Positions 1 through 11,900 of a DNA stretch of 32,388 bases are shown piece by piece; position 1 is the stretch's first letter; each line of letters opens with the position of its first letter. The stretch comes from Steroidobacteraceae bacterium (GTDB lineage Bacteria; Pseudomonadota; Gammaproteobacteria; Steroidobacterales; Steroidobacteraceae): NCBI GenBank assembly GCA_025458865.1, contig JALORP010000032.1:1-32388 (forward strand), written 5' to 3'. Position numbers and translations under genes: made by a program. Under the pieces are notes generated by a model. It made no database searches. It was given only the letters and a program-made list of their open reading frames with translations, and was not told where the DNA came from.

Positions 1-1
1 C

Positions 2-1516
2 CGCATACACCACGCTTTCCTGTTCACGGGCACGCGCGGCGTCGGCAAGACGACGATCGCGCGCATCCTCGCCAAGTCGCTGAACTGCGAGCGGGGCGTT
101 TCCTCGAGGCCCTGCGGCGAGTGCAGCGCCTGCACCGAGATCGATCAGGGCCGCTTCGTGGACCTGATCGAGGTGGACGCGGCCTCGCGCACCAAGGTGG
201 AGGACACGCGCGAGCTGCTCGAGAACGTGCAGTACGCGCCGACGCGCGGCCGCTACAAGGTGTACCTCATCGACGAGGTGCACATGCTCTCGGGCCACTC
301 CTTCAACGCGCTGCTCAAGACGCTCGAGGAGCCGCCGCCGCACGTGAAGTTCCTGCTCGCGACGACCGACCCTCAGAAGCTGCCGGTCACGGTGCTGTCG
401 CGATGCCTTCAGTTCAACCTCAAGCGCCTGCCGCCGTCGCTCATCGGCGAGCGTCTGCGCGCGATCCTCGAGGCCGAGGGCGTCGCCTACGAGGCGCCCG
501 CCGTGGTGGCCCTCGCGCGCGCCGCCGACGGCAGCCTGCGCGATGCGCTGTCCCTGCTGGACCAGATGCTGGCCTTCGGGGGCGGCAGCGTGCGCGAGGC
601 CGAGGCGCGCTCGATGCTGGGCACGATCGACCGCGACCACGTCGCGCGGCTGGTGGACCGGCTCGCGGCCGGCGACGCGGCCGGCCTGATGGCCGCCGTC
701 GGCGCCATGGACGAGTTCGCCCCCGACTACCTGCAGGTGCTCGACGAACTCGCCGCTCTGCTGCAGAAGCTCGCGCTGCGCCAGGCCGTGCCGGACCTCG
801 GCGAGGACGAGACCTGGTCCCCGGCCGCCCTGGACGACCTCGCGGCGCGCCTGCCGGCGGAAGACCTGCAGCTCTACTACCAGATCGCGATCCTGGGGCG
901 CCGCGACCTGCCCTACGCGCCCGACCCGCGCGGCGGCTTCGAGATGGTGCTGCTCAGGATGCTCGCCTTCCGGCCCGCCGGAGCGTCACCGGCTGTGTCC
1001 GCGCCGGCCGTGGGTGGCGCGCGCGCCGCGGCGGGGCCCGGGCCGTCGGCCCCGGCGCGCACCCGGACGGCCACGGCGGCGCCGGCCGCGCCCCCGCCTG
1101 CTGCCGCGCCGGCACCGGCGCCGGGGGCGGCCTTCGATGTCTCGGACTGGCGGGCATTGCTGGACCGGGCGGGGGTGCAGGGCGCGGCCCGCCAGCTCGC
1201 CGCTCACTGCAGCGTGATCTCGTTCGAGAATGACGTCCTGCGGCTTCGGCTCGATGCGCGGGGCGAGGTGCTCCGGACCCGCCAGCAGGAACAGAAGCTG
1301 GCCCAGGCGCTGTCGCGCGCGGCTGGCCGCGATCTCAGGCTCGACCTCGAGGTCGCCGAGGATGCAGGCGACACGCCCGCCCGCGCCGACGAGCGTGAGC
1401 AGCAGGCGCGCGTCGAGCAGGCCCGACAGGCGCTCGAGCGGGATCCGACCGTGCTGGCGCTGAAGGACCGCTTCGGGGCCGTGATCCAGCCGGACTCGGT
1501 CAAGCCGGTCGGCTAG
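2..1516 (+). CDS. dnaX: DNA polymerase III subunit tau/gamma (5' partial)
   Basis: Clamp-loader ATPase of the replicative polymerase. The frame is open from base 2 with no start, so roughly 35 N-terminal residues lie outside the window, judging by where RIHHAFLF falls in E. coli DnaX. Visible are the Walker [10 protein letters not shown] (about 29-55), the four-cysteine zinc module (LNC, then CGECSAC, about 80-133), Walker B with the sensor region LIDEVHMLS, and the SRC arginine-finger motif (SRCLQFNLK). Domain III ends near LAFRP (about 970). An Ala/Pro-rich linker (about 975-1130) and a tau-type C-terminal domain follow. No A-AAA-AAG slippery site is visible near the end of domain III, so a frameshifted gamma product is not supported. 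ybaB and recR follow in the usual order. Identification is certain; only the start is missing. Confidence 0.97.
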   Translation, partial: RIHHAFLFTGTRGVGKTTIARILAKSLNCERGVSSRPCGECSACTEIDQGRFVDLIEVDAASRTKVEDTRELLENVQYAPTRGRYKVYLIDEVHMLSGHSFNALLKTLEEPPPHVKFLLATTDPQKLPVTVLSRCLQFNLKRLPPSLIGERLRAILEAEGVAYEAPAVVALARAADGSLRDALSLLDQMLAFGGGSVREAEARSMLGTIDRDHVARLVDRLAAGDAAGLMAAVGAMDEFAPDYLQVLDELAALLQKLALRQAVPDLGEDETWSPAALDDLAARLPAEDLQLYYQIAILGRRDLPYAPDPRGGFEMVLLRMLAFRPAGASPAVSAPAVGGARAAAGPGPSAPARTRTATAAPAAPPPAAAPAPAPGAAFDVSDWRALLDRAGVQGAARQLAAHCSVISFENDVLRLRLDARGEVLRTRQQEQKLAQALSRAAGRDLRLDLEVAEDAGDTPARADEREQQARVEQARQALERDPTVLALKDRFGAVIQPDSVKPVG

Positions 1517-1519
1517 AAT
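1514..1519 (+). promoter_or_regulatory. Candidate -10 box for ybaB-recR
   Basis: TAGAAT, one mismatch from TATAAT, overlaps the dnaX stop codon. It would start transcription near 1526, about 29 nt before the ybaB ATG. No convincing -35 box is seen 16-18 bp upstream. ybaB and recR may therefore have their own promoter as well as read-through from dnaX. Confidence 0.35.
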
Positions 1520-1554
1520 CGCACAAACCCAGCGGTCCCCCAGCGGAGTCGGCG

Positions 1555-1881
1555 ATGAAGCAGAACATCGGCGCCCTGATGCGCCAGGCCCAGCAGATGC
1601 AGGCCAACCTGCAGAAGGCGCAGGAAGAGCTCGCCCAGCTCGAGGTGACGGGCGAGTCGGGCGGCGGCATGGTCAAGGTCGTGATGAACGGCCGGCACGA
1701 GGTGCGCCGCGTCACCATCGACCCGTCCGTGGCGGGCGCGGGCGACGTCGAGATGCTCGAGGACCTCGTCGCCGCGGCCTGCAACGACGCGGTGCGCCGC
1801 ACGGCGGAGGCCACCCAGCACAAGATGTCGGGCCTGATGGGCGGGCTGCAGCTTCCGCCGGGCATGAAGCTGCCGTTCTGA
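1555..1881 (+). CDS. ybaB: YbaB/EbfC family nucleoid-associated protein
   Basis: Small dimeric DNA-binding, nucleoid-associated protein of 108 residues, the normal family length. The N-terminal helix is rich in Gln and Met ([18 protein letters not shown]). It is followed by the conserved strand core ([20 protein letters not shown]) and the helix with AACNDAVRR. The Gly/Pro/Met-rich tail ([16 protein letters not shown]) is typical. The start is supported by GGAG at 1545-1548, 6 bp upstream of the ATG. It lies between dnaX and recR, the classical arrangement in which YbaB is often linked to RecR and replication-repair. The exact cellular role of the family is not settled. Confidence 0.95.
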   Translation: MKQNIGALMRQAQQMQANLQKAQEELAQLEVTGESGGGMVKVVMNGRHEVRRVTIDPSVAGAGDVEMLEDLVAAACNDAVRRTAEATQHKMSGLMGGLQLPPGMKLPF

Positions 1882-1909
1882 GTGCCGGCAAGAATCCGCC
1901 TGTAACAAC

Positions 1910-2509
1910 GTGAAGTACTCGCCGACGCTCGCCCGCCTGATCGAGGCGCTGCGTGTCCTTCCGGGCGTCGGGCAGAAGTCCGCGCAGCGCATGGCCTTCC
2001 ACCTGCTTGAACGCGACCGCGAGGGCGCGCTGGGGCTGTCCGCCGCGCTGGCGGACGCCGCGCGCGACGTTGGCCAGTGCCGCCGCTGCCGCATGCTCAC
2101 CGACGGCGAGCTGTGCGTGATCTGCACGGCGCCGGCCCGGGATGCGGGCCTTCTGTGCGTGGTCGAGTCGCCGGCCGACGTGGCTGCTGTCGAGCAGTCC
2201 GGCGGCTACCGCGGCCGCTATTTCGTGCTGATGGGCCATCTCTCGCCGATCGACGGCATCGGTCCCGCCGAGCTCGGCGTGGAGCAGTTCGAGGCGCTGC
2301 TGGCGGAGGGCGGGCTGCGCGAGGTCATCCTCGCCACCAACCCGACGGTGGAAGGCGAGGCGACGGCGCACTTCCTGGGCGAGCTGGTCGCGAGGCGAGG
2401 CATCAAGGCCTCGCGGATCGCCCACGGCGTCCCGGTCGGCGGCGAACTGGAGTACGTGGACGGCGGAACGCTGGCGCACGCGCTCGCCGGCCGTCAGGTC
2501 ATCTCCTGA
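1910..2509 (+). CDS. recR: Recombination mediator protein RecR
   Basis: RecR of the RecFOR pathway helps load RecA on gapped DNA. The protein has 199 residues, close to the 201 of E. coli. Visible are the N-terminal helix-hairpin-helix ([20 protein letters not shown]), the four-cysteine zinc finger (CRRC...CVIC), the Toprim domain ([13 protein letters not shown], then [16 protein letters not shown]) and the C-terminal Walker-B-like [11 protein letters not shown] and [16 protein letters not shown]. The start is GTG at 1910, which matches the family N-terminus; no strong ribosome binding site precedes it. Its 3' end overlaps the convergent rsgA 3' end by 11 bp. Confidence 0.97.
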   Translation: MKYSPTLARLIEALRVLPGVGQKSAQRMAFHLLERDREGALGLSAALADAARDVGQCRRCRMLTDGELCVICTAPARDAGLLCVVESPADVAAVEQSGGYRGRYFVLMGHLSPIDGIGPAELGVEQFEALLAEGGLREVILATNPTVEGEATAHFLGELVARRGIKASRIAHGVPVGGELEYVDGGTLAHALAGRQVIS

Positions 2510-3470
2510 ATCCGCGATCCGGCCGCGGCGGACCCTTCGAACGGGCCCGCGCCGCGAATTGCTCGGCGAGTCCGAGCAGCTGCCGGTAGCTGGCGAGGCG
2601 GCGAGCGTCGACCCTGCCGGCCGCGGCCGCCGGCTCCACGGCGCAGCCCGGCTCGCCGCGGTGGTGGCAGTCCGGAAAGCGGCAATCCGCGGCGACCGCG
2701 GCGATCTCCCGGAAGCCCGAGGCTACGTTGCGCGGCGCCGGCAGCGGGGGCGCATAGTCCCGCACGCCCGGTGAATCGATCAGCTCCCCGCCGCCGGGCA
2801 GGAGGTAGAGCACGGCCGCGGTGGTCGTGTGCCTGCCCTCCTGCGTGCCGCGCGAGATCTCCTGCACCGCGGCCTCGATGCCCGGCACGAGCCGGTTGGT
2901 GAGCGAACTCTTGCCCACGCCCGACTGGCCGACCAGGACGCTGGTGCCGCGGCTCAGCAGCCGAGCCAGCTCGTCCACGCCGGCGGGCTCTCGCTTGCTT
3001 GCGGTGGCGACGGCGTAGCCGATGCGGCGGTAGACGTCGAGAGCGCGGGTGAGCACAGGTTCCGATGCCCCGGGCAGGTCGCGCTTGTTCAGGACCACCG
3101 CCGCCTCGAGATCGGCCCACTCGGCGGCGGCGAGGTAGCGGTCGCAGAGATCCAGGTCCGCCGCCGGCGCGGGCGCCAGCACGGCGACGAGCCGGTCGAG
3201 GTTGGCGACGATCGGCTCGCTGCCGCCGCCCATGTTGAGCCGCGAGAGCACCGTGCGGCGAGGCTCCACCTCGACGACGAGCCCGTCGGCGCCCTCCGCA
3301 TCGGCCGGCCGCCAGCGGACCCGGTCGCCGCAGACGACCTTCAGGTCCCGCCCGAACAGGCGGCAGGGCAGGCGGCGGCCGGAGGCATCCTCGAGCAGCA
3401 CGCGGCGGCCGTGGCTGGCGACGATCCGCCCCGGCGCGCTGCCCGCGGGTTTTGATTCGGGTTGCCGCAT
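2499..3470 (-). CDS. rsgA: Ribosome small subunit-dependent GTPase RsgA
   Basis: Circularly permuted GTPase that assists late 30S ribosome maturation. The protein has 323 residues: an N-terminal OB fold (about 14-70), then the permuted G domain with G4 NKRD at 128-131, G1 GQSGVGKSS at 181-189, the switch region GRHTTT and G3 DSPG. The C-terminal zinc site has Cys263, Cys268, His270 and Cys276, all present. The start is ATG at 3470, with orn starting just to the other side. RsgA is often next to orn in Gammaproteobacteria, and that arrangement is kept here as a divergent pair. Confidence 0.96.
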   Translation of the reverse strand: MRQPESKPAGSAPGRIVASHGRRVLLEDASGRRLPCRLFGRDLKVVCGDRVRWRPADAEGADGLVVEVEPRRTVLSRLNMGGGSEPIVANLDRLVAVLAPAPAADLDLCDRYLAAAEWADLEAAVVLNKRDLPGASEPVLTRALDVYRRIGYAVATASKREPAGVDELARLLSRGTSVLVGQSGVGKSSLTNRLVPGIEAAVQEISRGTQEGRHTTTAAVLYLLPGGGELIDSPGVRDYAPPLPAPRNVASGFREIAAVAADCRFPDCHHRGEPGCAVEPAAAAGRVDARRLASYRQLLGLAEQFAARARSKGPPRPDRGFRR

Positions 3471-3486
3471 GGATCGGCCGGCAATC

Positions 3487-3492
3487 TATCCT
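3487..3492 (+). promoter_or_regulatory. Candidate -10 box for orn
   Basis: TATCCT (4 of 6) lies in the short rsgA/orn divergent gap. TTGCCG at 3462-3467 is a possible -35 with a long 19 bp spacer. Transcription would begin near 3499-3501, at or next to the upstream ATG at 3501, which would make a leaderless or nearly leaderless mRNA. Confidence 0.25.
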
Positions 3493-3512
3493 TTGGTACC
3501 ATGCGCGGCAAC

Positions 3513-4070
3513 ATGAACGCCGCCGACCGACTCGTCTGGATCGACCTCGAGATGACCGGCCTCGATCCGGAACGCGACCGCATCATCGAGATTGCCACGA
3601 TCGTGACGGACTCGTCGCTCGAGGTCGTCGCCGAGGGGCCGGTGATCGCGATCCACCAGCCCGAGTCGCAGCTCGCGCTCATGGACGACTGGAACCGCAG
3701 CACCCACGGCGGCTCCGGCCTGCTGCAGCGGGTGCGCGACAGCCGGGTGGGGGAGGCGCAGGCGGAGCGTGCGACGCTCGGTTTCCTGTCGCCACTGCTG
3801 CCCGCGGGCGCGTCGCCGATGTGCGGCAACAGCATCTGCCAGGACCGCCGCTTCCTTGCGCGCCACATGCCGGCCCTGGAGCGGTTCTTCCACTACCGCA
3901 ACCTCGACGTCAGCACCCTGAAGGAACTGGCCCGCCGCTGGGCGCCGCCGGTGCTGGCGGGCGTGCAGAAGAAATCCAGCCACCTGGCGCTCGACGACAT
4001 CCGCGAGTCCATCGCCGAGCTCAGGCACTACCGCGCCACGCTGCTCGCGCCCGACTGGCGCGGCGCCTGA
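3513..4070 (+). CDS. orn: Oligoribonuclease
   Basis: 3'-5' exoribonuclease of the DEDDh family that degrades di- and oligoribonucleotides, including the pGpG left from c-di-GMP breakdown. From ATG 3513 the protein has 185 residues, the usual family length. The motifs are clear: Exo [21 protein letters not shown] with the D-x-E pair, Exo II around [12 protein letters not shown], and Exo [20 protein letters not shown] with the catalytic His and Asp. ATG 3513 gives [14 protein letters not shown], matching family N-termini. An in-frame ATG at 3501 would add four residues (MRGN) and cannot be excluded, especially if the mRNA is leaderless. The stop codon (4068-4070) directly abuts that of ppsA. 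Confidence 0.96.
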   Translation: MNAADRLVWIDLEMTGLDPERDRIIEIATIVTDSSLEVVAEGPVIAIHQPESQLALMDDWNRSTHGGSGLLQRVRDSRVGEAQAERATLGFLSPLLPAGASPMCGNSICQDRRFLARHMPALERFFHYRNLDVSTLKELARRWAPPVLAGVQKKSSHLALDDIRESIAELRHYRATLLAPDWRGA

Positions 4071-6434
<2,364 letters not shown>

Positions 6435-6460
6435 TTTCGGCCCTCTCCGCGGCGGGCTCC

Positions 6461-6469
6461 TGCTACGAT
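6461..6469 (+). promoter_or_regulatory. Candidate extended -10 for ppsR
   Basis: TGCTACGAT in the 89 bp ppsA/ppsR divergent gap reads as TGn plus a 4-of-6 -10 hexamer. It would start transcription near 6476, about 48 nt before the ppsR start. The match is modest and no -35 box is clear. Confidence 0.25.
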
Positions 6470-6523
6470 CCCGGCCCGGGGTCGAGCGCCGCAGGGCGTG
6501 GCCGTCCGCGCGGAAACAGAAAC

Positions 6524-7351
6524 TTGAGCAACAGGCGAACCGTCTTCTTCGTGTCAGACCAGACCGGCGTCACCGCCGAGACGATGGGGCACAGCCTGCT
6601 GACGCAGTTCGACGGCGGCGAATTCAAGCCAGTCACTCTGCCATTCATCTCCACCGTTGACAAGGCGGCGGACGCCGCACAGCGCATCAGCGCCACGGCG
6701 GCGGAGGAGGGTGTCCGGCCGGTCGTCTTCGCGACGCTCGTCAACGACGCCGTGCGCGAGGTCATCCGTGGGGCCGACTGCCTCTACCTCGACTTCTTCG
6801 ACGCCTTCCTCGGCCCGCTCGAGCAGGAACTCGGCCAGACATCTTCGCACGCGCTCGGCCGGGCCCACGGCATGACCGACCTCGCCGCCTACACGGCCCG
6901 CATCAACGCCACGAACTACGCGCTCGCCAACGACGACGGCGGCTCGACGCACGACTACGACCGCGCGGACGTGCTGCTCGTCGGCGTCTCGCGCTCGGGC
7001 AAGACGCCGACCTGCGTGTACCTCGCGCTGCAGTACGGCGTGTTCGCGGCGAACTTCCCGCTGACCGACGAGAACCTCGAGTCGCGGCGGCTGCCGCCGA
7101 TCCTGTCCTTTCACCGCCGCAAGCTCTTCGGGCTGACGATACGCCCGGAGCGCCTGCAGCAGATCCGCCAGGAGCGCCGGCCGGACAGCCGCTACGCCTC
7201 GATGCCCCAGTGCACGTTCGAGGTGCGCGCCGCCGAGCAGCTGTTCGAGCGTTTCGGCATCCCCTGCCTGGACACCACGGGCTGCTCGATCGAGGAGATC
7301 TCCAGCCGGGTGCTGGACCGCATGGGAATCCCGCGGCGCGTCAGGCCGTGA
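6524..7351 (+). CDS. ppsR: PEP synthase regulatory protein (kinase/pyrophosphorylase)
   Basis: Bifunctional regulator of PpsA: an ADP-dependent kinase and a phosphate-dependent phosphorylase acting on the threonine beside the catalytic histidine. The protein has 275 residues, as in E. coli YdiA/PpsR (277). Visible are the family N-terminus ([20 protein letters not shown]), the nucleotide-binding loop GVSRSGKTP from residue 154, and the C-terminal KLFGLTI and [10 protein letters not shown]. The start is taken as TTG 6524 because it fits the family N-terminus and has GGAAA 7 bp upstream. The reading frame continues upstream without homology and was trimmed. Its divergent placement from ppsA supports the pairing. 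Confidence 0.95.
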   Translation: MSNRRTVFFVSDQTGVTAETMGHSLLTQFDGGEFKPVTLPFISTVDKAADAAQRISATAAEEGVRPVVFATLVNDAVREVIRGADCLYLDFFDAFLGPLEQELGQTSSHALGRAHGMTDLAAYTARINATNYALANDDGGSTHDYDRADVLLVGVSRSGKTPTCVYLALQYGVFAANFPLTDENLESRRLPPILSFHRRKLFGLTIRPERLQQIRQERRPDSRYASMPQCTFEVRAAEQLFERFGIPCLDTTGCSIEEISSRVLDRMGIPRRVRP

Positions 7352-7377
7352 AGAATCCGTGAATTCGCGCACGTCTG

Positions 7378-7396
7378 CCCGGGCTGGACGCCCGGG
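7378..7396. repeat. GC-rich hairpin between ppsR and the DUF1249 gene
   Basis: CCCGGGC (7378-7384) and GCCCGGG (7390-7396) form a perfect 7 bp stem with a 5-base loop. No T-run follows, so it is not a standard intrinsic terminator. It sits just upstream of a -10 box and may end or slow ppsR transcripts, or insulate the next gene. Confidence 0.4.
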
Positions 7397-7402
7397 GGTG
7401 CG

Positions 7403-7411
7403 TGATATAGT
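7403..7411 (+). promoter_or_regulatory. Extended -10 promoter for the DUF1249 gene
   Basis: TGATATAGT is TGn plus TATAGT, a 5-of-6 match to the -10 consensus. The predicted start of transcription (about 7418) coincides with the ATG at 7419, suggesting a leaderless mRNA. Confidence 0.45.
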
Positions 7412-7418
7412 CAAATCC

Positions 7419-7880
7419 ATGCTGACGGACCACCTCTGTGCGATCTCCTGGCGTGCGCGCCCGCGGTCATTCGTGGGCCTGATGACGCTCTACGAGAGCA
7501 ACTTCATCCGCCTCGGCTGGATCGCGCCCGACGTCCGCAGGCTGCCCGGCCGCAGCGTCTCCCGCGTGCCGGGCGACTGCCTGCTGGAGCTGGTGGTCCT
7601 CGAGCGCGCGCGATTCACGACGACGCTGTCCATCTCCTACCTGTTCGAGGAGGCGGGCACGACGCTGCGGGAGCCGGAGCTCGAGGTCCGCGTGTACCAC
7701 GATGCGCGGCTCGCGGAAGCGTCGGGCACAGCCGGCGCCGCGCGTCACCCCGCGCTTCACCGGCTGCGCGAGGCCCTGCCGGCGGGTGCGGACGGCCGCT
7801 GGCCCGCCAACATGCTGCTGAACAAGTGGCTGGAATACTGCGCCGAGCGCGGGCACCGCTTCGCGCCGGATGCCGCCTGA
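7419..7880 (+). CDS. DUF1249 family protein (YqiB-like)
   Basis: A 153-residue protein of the DUF1249 family (E. coli YqiB), whose function is unknown. The recognisable pattern is LMTLYESNFIRLGWIAPD near the N-terminus, a strand region (LLELVVLERARFTTTLSISYL), then LEVRVYHDARLAEA and the C-terminal LNKWLEYCAERGH, which corresponds to the FLADWLRYCLAHG-type ending of YqiB. The start at ATG 7419 is chosen because it follows an extended -10 by 7 bases and gives the expected N-terminus. The frame extends upstream to 7359 without homology. The next gene starts 2 bp after its stop, which suggests translational coupling. Confidence 0.88.
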   Translation: MLTDHLCAISWRARPRSFVGLMTLYESNFIRLGWIAPDVRRLPGRSVSRVPGDCLLELVVLERARFTTTLSISYLFEEAGTTLREPELEVRVYHDARLAEASGTAGAARHPALHRLREALPAGADGRWPANMLLNKWLEYCAERGHRFAPDAA

Positions 7881-7882
7881 GC

Positions 7883-8920
7883 ATGCCGCGGAGCGGAGCC
7901 TTGAACATTCCCGAGAAGCTGTCGGTGCTCAGGCTGCCGGCCCTGGGCCGGCCCGAGGAGGACGAGCAGGAAAGGCTGCTCAAGCTCTTCTGGAACCGCG
8001 CCGAGCTCAAGAAGGAGCTGCAGGGGCTCGACGAGCAGCTGCACAACCTCCGCAACCGCCTCAAGCAGCAGGAGAGCGCCAACGCGCGCCTGCAGGAGCA
8101 GCAGGAGCAGCTCGAGGCGGTCCTGGGCCGCCCGTCCCGCGCGCCCGACGCCCTCGTGCATTTCGCCCTCCGCGGCCTGTGGCGCACCTGCCGCGGGCAG
8201 CTCGAACAGCTCGCCGAGGACCTGCGGCGCCAGCGGCAGGACAAGGAGCGCAAGCGCCAGCTCGCCGAGTTCCAGGCGGACCGCGCGGAGCGGCTCAAGC
8301 TGGCGGCGACGCGGCTCGCCGAGGTCGATGGCGTGGCCGCCGCGGAGCAGGCGCGCCTCGCCGAGGGAGAGCGGCGCCTCGCGCGCATGAAGGGCTTCTG
8401 GCACTACTTCCGCCGGCGGGAGCTCGAGTTCGAGCTGGGCGCGCAGCGCGCACGGGTCGCGGCGAGTGCGCGCCAGCTCGAGGACATGCGCGAGGCCCTG
8501 CGCACCCTGGAGAAGGAACCCTGGCCCGAGTTCGCCGGCCTGTCGGTCGAGGGCCGACGCGTGGTCAACCTGACGGTCATCGCGCACGCGCAGCTGCTGT
8601 ACGAGCGGCTGGCGCCCGCCGGGCTCGCCGCGCAGGCGCGCCTGGCCATGAACCGCGGCGTCACGGAGGCGCGCTTCGGTACGCGCCAGGACTGCCTGAA
8701 CCGCCTCGACGAGATCGAGCGCGCGATCAAGGGGCTCGACTCGGTCGAGAGCATGGCCTCCGAGCTGCGTGACCGCGCCGAGAAGCTGCGCGCGTCCGTG
8801 GGCTGGCGCAACCGCGAGGACGTGGTGCCCACGCCCTCGACGCTTCCGCCCTCGGCCTCGGGCGGCGCGAACGTGCTGCTCGACGACTACTGGGACGTCT
8901 ACCGCATTCTGTTGCGGTAG
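7883..8920 (+). CDS. Hypothetical coiled-coil protein
   Basis: I do not recognise this 345-residue protein. After a short N-terminus (LNIPEKLSVLRLPALG) come charged Glu/Gln/Arg/Leu-rich helices with heptad character (about residues 25-90 and 110-215), including a short aromatic basic segment (RMKGFWHYFRRRELEFEL). The C-terminal half is less repetitive (WPEFAGLSVEGRRVVNLTVIAHAQLLYERL; GVTEARFGTRQDCLNRLDEIERAIKGL) and ends in DDYWDVYRILLR. It has no signal peptide, no membrane helix and no Walker motif. The start is ATG 7883, 2 bp after the DUF1249 stop; TTG 7901 is an alternative. The stable C-terminal segment suggests a real folded domain. It is a likely cytoplasmic structural or scaffold protein, which is inference. 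Confidence 0.8.
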   Translation: MPRSGALNIPEKLSVLRLPALGRPEEDEQERLLKLFWNRAELKKELQGLDEQLHNLRNRLKQQESANARLQEQQEQLEAVLGRPSRAPDALVHFALRGLWRTCRGQLEQLAEDLRRQRQDKERKRQLAEFQADRAERLKLAATRLAEVDGVAAAEQARLAEGERRLARMKGFWHYFRRRELEFELGAQRARVAASARQLEDMREALRTLEKEPWPEFAGLSVEGRRVVNLTVIAHAQLLYERLAPAGLAAQARLAMNRGVTEARFGTRQDCLNRLDEIERAIKGLDSVESMASELRDRAEKLRASVGWRNREDVVPTPSTLPPSASGGANVLLDDYWDVYRILLR

Positions 8921-8926
8921 CGGGCC

Positions 8927-11900
8927 CTAGCCTGCCTCGGCGGCCCGCACGCCGCCCGCTGCCGCCGACACCCGGCGCCGCCAGGCGTTGAGGTCGTCGA
9001 GCCAGACGTAGAACGCGGGAACGAAGAACAGCGAGACGACGGCGCCGAATGCCAGGCCCGAGATCAGCGCGCGCGCCATCGGGTAGTAGGCGGGCCCGTC
9101 GCCGCCGATCTGCGTGTTGCCCAGCGCCAGCGGCAGCATCGCCAGCAGCGTGGTGAGGGAGGTCATCAGGATGGGCCTCAGCCGGTCGCGGCCTGCCTGC
9201 AGGATGGCGGCGCGGCGTTCGAGTCCCTGCTGGCGAAGGTCGATGATGTGCGCCACCAGCACGATGCCGATGTTCACCACGACGCCGATCAGGATCATGA
9301 TGCCGAGCATCGCCATGAACGTCATCGGCGTGCCCGTGAGCGCGAGCCCCCAGCACACGCCGACGGCCGCGAACAGCGTCGAGGTCACGATGGACACCGG
9401 GGTGAGCGTTGACTCGAACAGCGAGGCCATGACGAGAAAGATCAGCGCCATCGCCAGCGCTATGTTCACCAGCATGTCCTGCGCCGCCTGGTCGTTGTCC
9501 TGCACGCCCCGGCCGAAGCTCCAGGCGTAGCCGGCCGGCAGCGGGAAGTCCTTCATGGCCGCCTCGGCGCGCTTGCGCACCTCCGGCAGCGCCGAGCCCT
9601 TCGCGACGATGCCCTCGATGGTGACCGACGTCAGCCGGTCCGTGCGCGTGATGGACCGCTCGGTAGGCGCGATCCTGAAGCTCGCCACCGAGCCCAGCGT
9701 GCTGCGCTCGCCGTTCGGCAGGTACAGCGGGGTGGACGCCAGGTCCTCCACCGTCTGGCGGTCGTCCGGCCGGAAGGCGAGGCGCATGCGCACCTCCCGG
9801 TCGCCGCTGCGGAAGTCCTTCAGCCGGTCGCCGCGCATGGCGGCGGCGATGGTCTGCGCCACGACCTCGGTGCTGAGGCCGAGCTGGGCGGCGCGGTCGC
9901 GGTCCACGACGACCTGCACCTCCTTCTCGCCCGCGCCCGCGGTCGAGCGCACCGACTCGAGGCCTGGTATCTCTCCGAGCATGCGCGCGACGTCGCGCGA
10001 CAGCTCGACCAGGCGCTCGGTGGACTCGCCGGTGACGCGCAGGGCGAAGCCGCCCGAGCCGCCCGCGTTCTCCTCGAAGCGGAAGCTCGGCTTGCCGATG
10101 ATGATCTCGGGCAGCCCCTTCTCGATCTCGACCATCAGCTCGCGCGGGTGCATCGGCAACTCGTCGGGCGGGCGCAGCTTGATGATGCTGCTCGCGCGCT
10201 CGGGCGTGTACCAGCTGTACACGAGGTCGATGCCGAAGCGGTCCCGGTTCCCGACGAGGTACTCCTCCACCCGGTTGACGGCCTCCTCGACGCGCGCGAG
10301 CGGGTAGGTGCCCTCGATGCGGTACTCGAGGCCGAGCCGCTCCGAGGCCTCCTGCGGGAACATGTCCACCTTCAGCAGCTTGGTCGCGAACAGGGGCACC
10401 GGCGACAGCAGCGTGACGACCACGAGGAGCGCGGTCTTGCCGGGGTGCGACAGCACCCAGTCGAGGCGGCGCACGTAGGCGTCCTGCAGCCGGGAGAAGC
10501 GGCCGCCGGCCTTGATAGGCGGCGGCGCCGGGAAGCGGGCCGTGAGCGTCGGGATCAGCGTCTGCGCGACCAGCAGCGACGCGATCATGGCGACCACGAT
10601 CGGCACCGCGACGTGGACCATGAACACGGACATCTGGTTTTCCTCGCCGAAGACGATCGGCAGGAAGACGATGATGGTGGACAGCGTGCCCGCCAGCACC
10701 GCGACGCCGACCTCCTGCACACCGTTGAGCGTGGCCCCGAGCGGGTTCCGCGGGTCGAGCTGGCGATGGCGGAAGATGCTCTCCGTGGTGACGACCGCGT
10801 TGTCCACCAGCAGGCCGACCGCGAGCATCATGCCCATCATGGTCAGGATGTTGAGCGACATCCCGCCGAAGTACATCGCCGCGAGCGTGATGACAAGCGA
10901 GAAGGGCACGGCGAGGCTCACGATCAGCGTCGTCGGAAGGTCGCGCAGGAACAGCAGCAGGACCAGGAACGCGAGCGCGCCGCCGACGAGGCCGGCGTCG
11001 CGCAGGTCCGTCAGCGAGGAGCGGATGTTGCGAGCCTGGTTCGAGAGAACCAGGATGTCCACGCCCTGCAGCTGCGGCAGCTTCCGGGCCTCGTCGATCG
11101 CCTCCATCACGCGTTCGGAGACGTCCACGATGTTCGCGCCGGTCGCCTTGTAGACGTCGAAGCCGACGCCCGGCTGCCCGTTCAGGTGTCGCCCGACGGT
11201 CAGCTCGGGCACGACCATGCGGACCTCGGCGACGTCGCGCAGGCGGATGTCGCGCTCGACGATGAAGTCCCGGACGTCCTCGACCGAGCGGAACTCGCCG
11301 ATGGGCCGGACCTGGAAGCGCTCGCCCGCGGCGGTCAGCTCGCCGGCGCTGACGGAGAAGTTGGCCCGCTCCAGCGACTGGCGCAGACGCGCCACGTCCA
11401 CGCCGTGCGCGGCGAGGCGGACCGGGTCGGTGAGGATCCGTAGTTCCAGCGGCTCGACGCCCTCGAGCGACACGCGCGCGACGCCGTCGAGCCGCTCGAT
11501 CGGACGCTTCAGGTAGCGATCCAGCATGTCGTACTGGCGAGACAGGTCCTCCTGGCTCGAGATGCGGACCACCACGACGCGGTCGTCACCCGCGGCGAAG
11601 CTGCGGGTCAGTACCCGGTCGGCGCCGGCCGGGAACCGGTGCCGGATGGACTCGAGCTTGGTGCGGACCTCGAAGGCGACCGCGGCCGGGTCCCGGTCCC
11701 AGTCGAAGAGCACGATCATCTCGAGGCCATTCTCCGACGAGGTGGTGCGGAGCTCGCGCACGCCGGAGAGGGTGGCGACCGCCTCCTCGGCGGGGCGCGT
11801 GATGAGTTCCTCGACCTCCTCGGGCGTCGAGCCGTCGTAGGGGACATTGACGAGGATCCCGGGGAAACGGATGTCCGGGAAGAGCTCGAGCGGCAGCAGC

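Noticed and set aside
900-1200. Programmed frameshift in dnaX giving a gamma subunit
   Set aside because: No A-rich slippery heptamer or similar run is visible in the region where E. coli has one.
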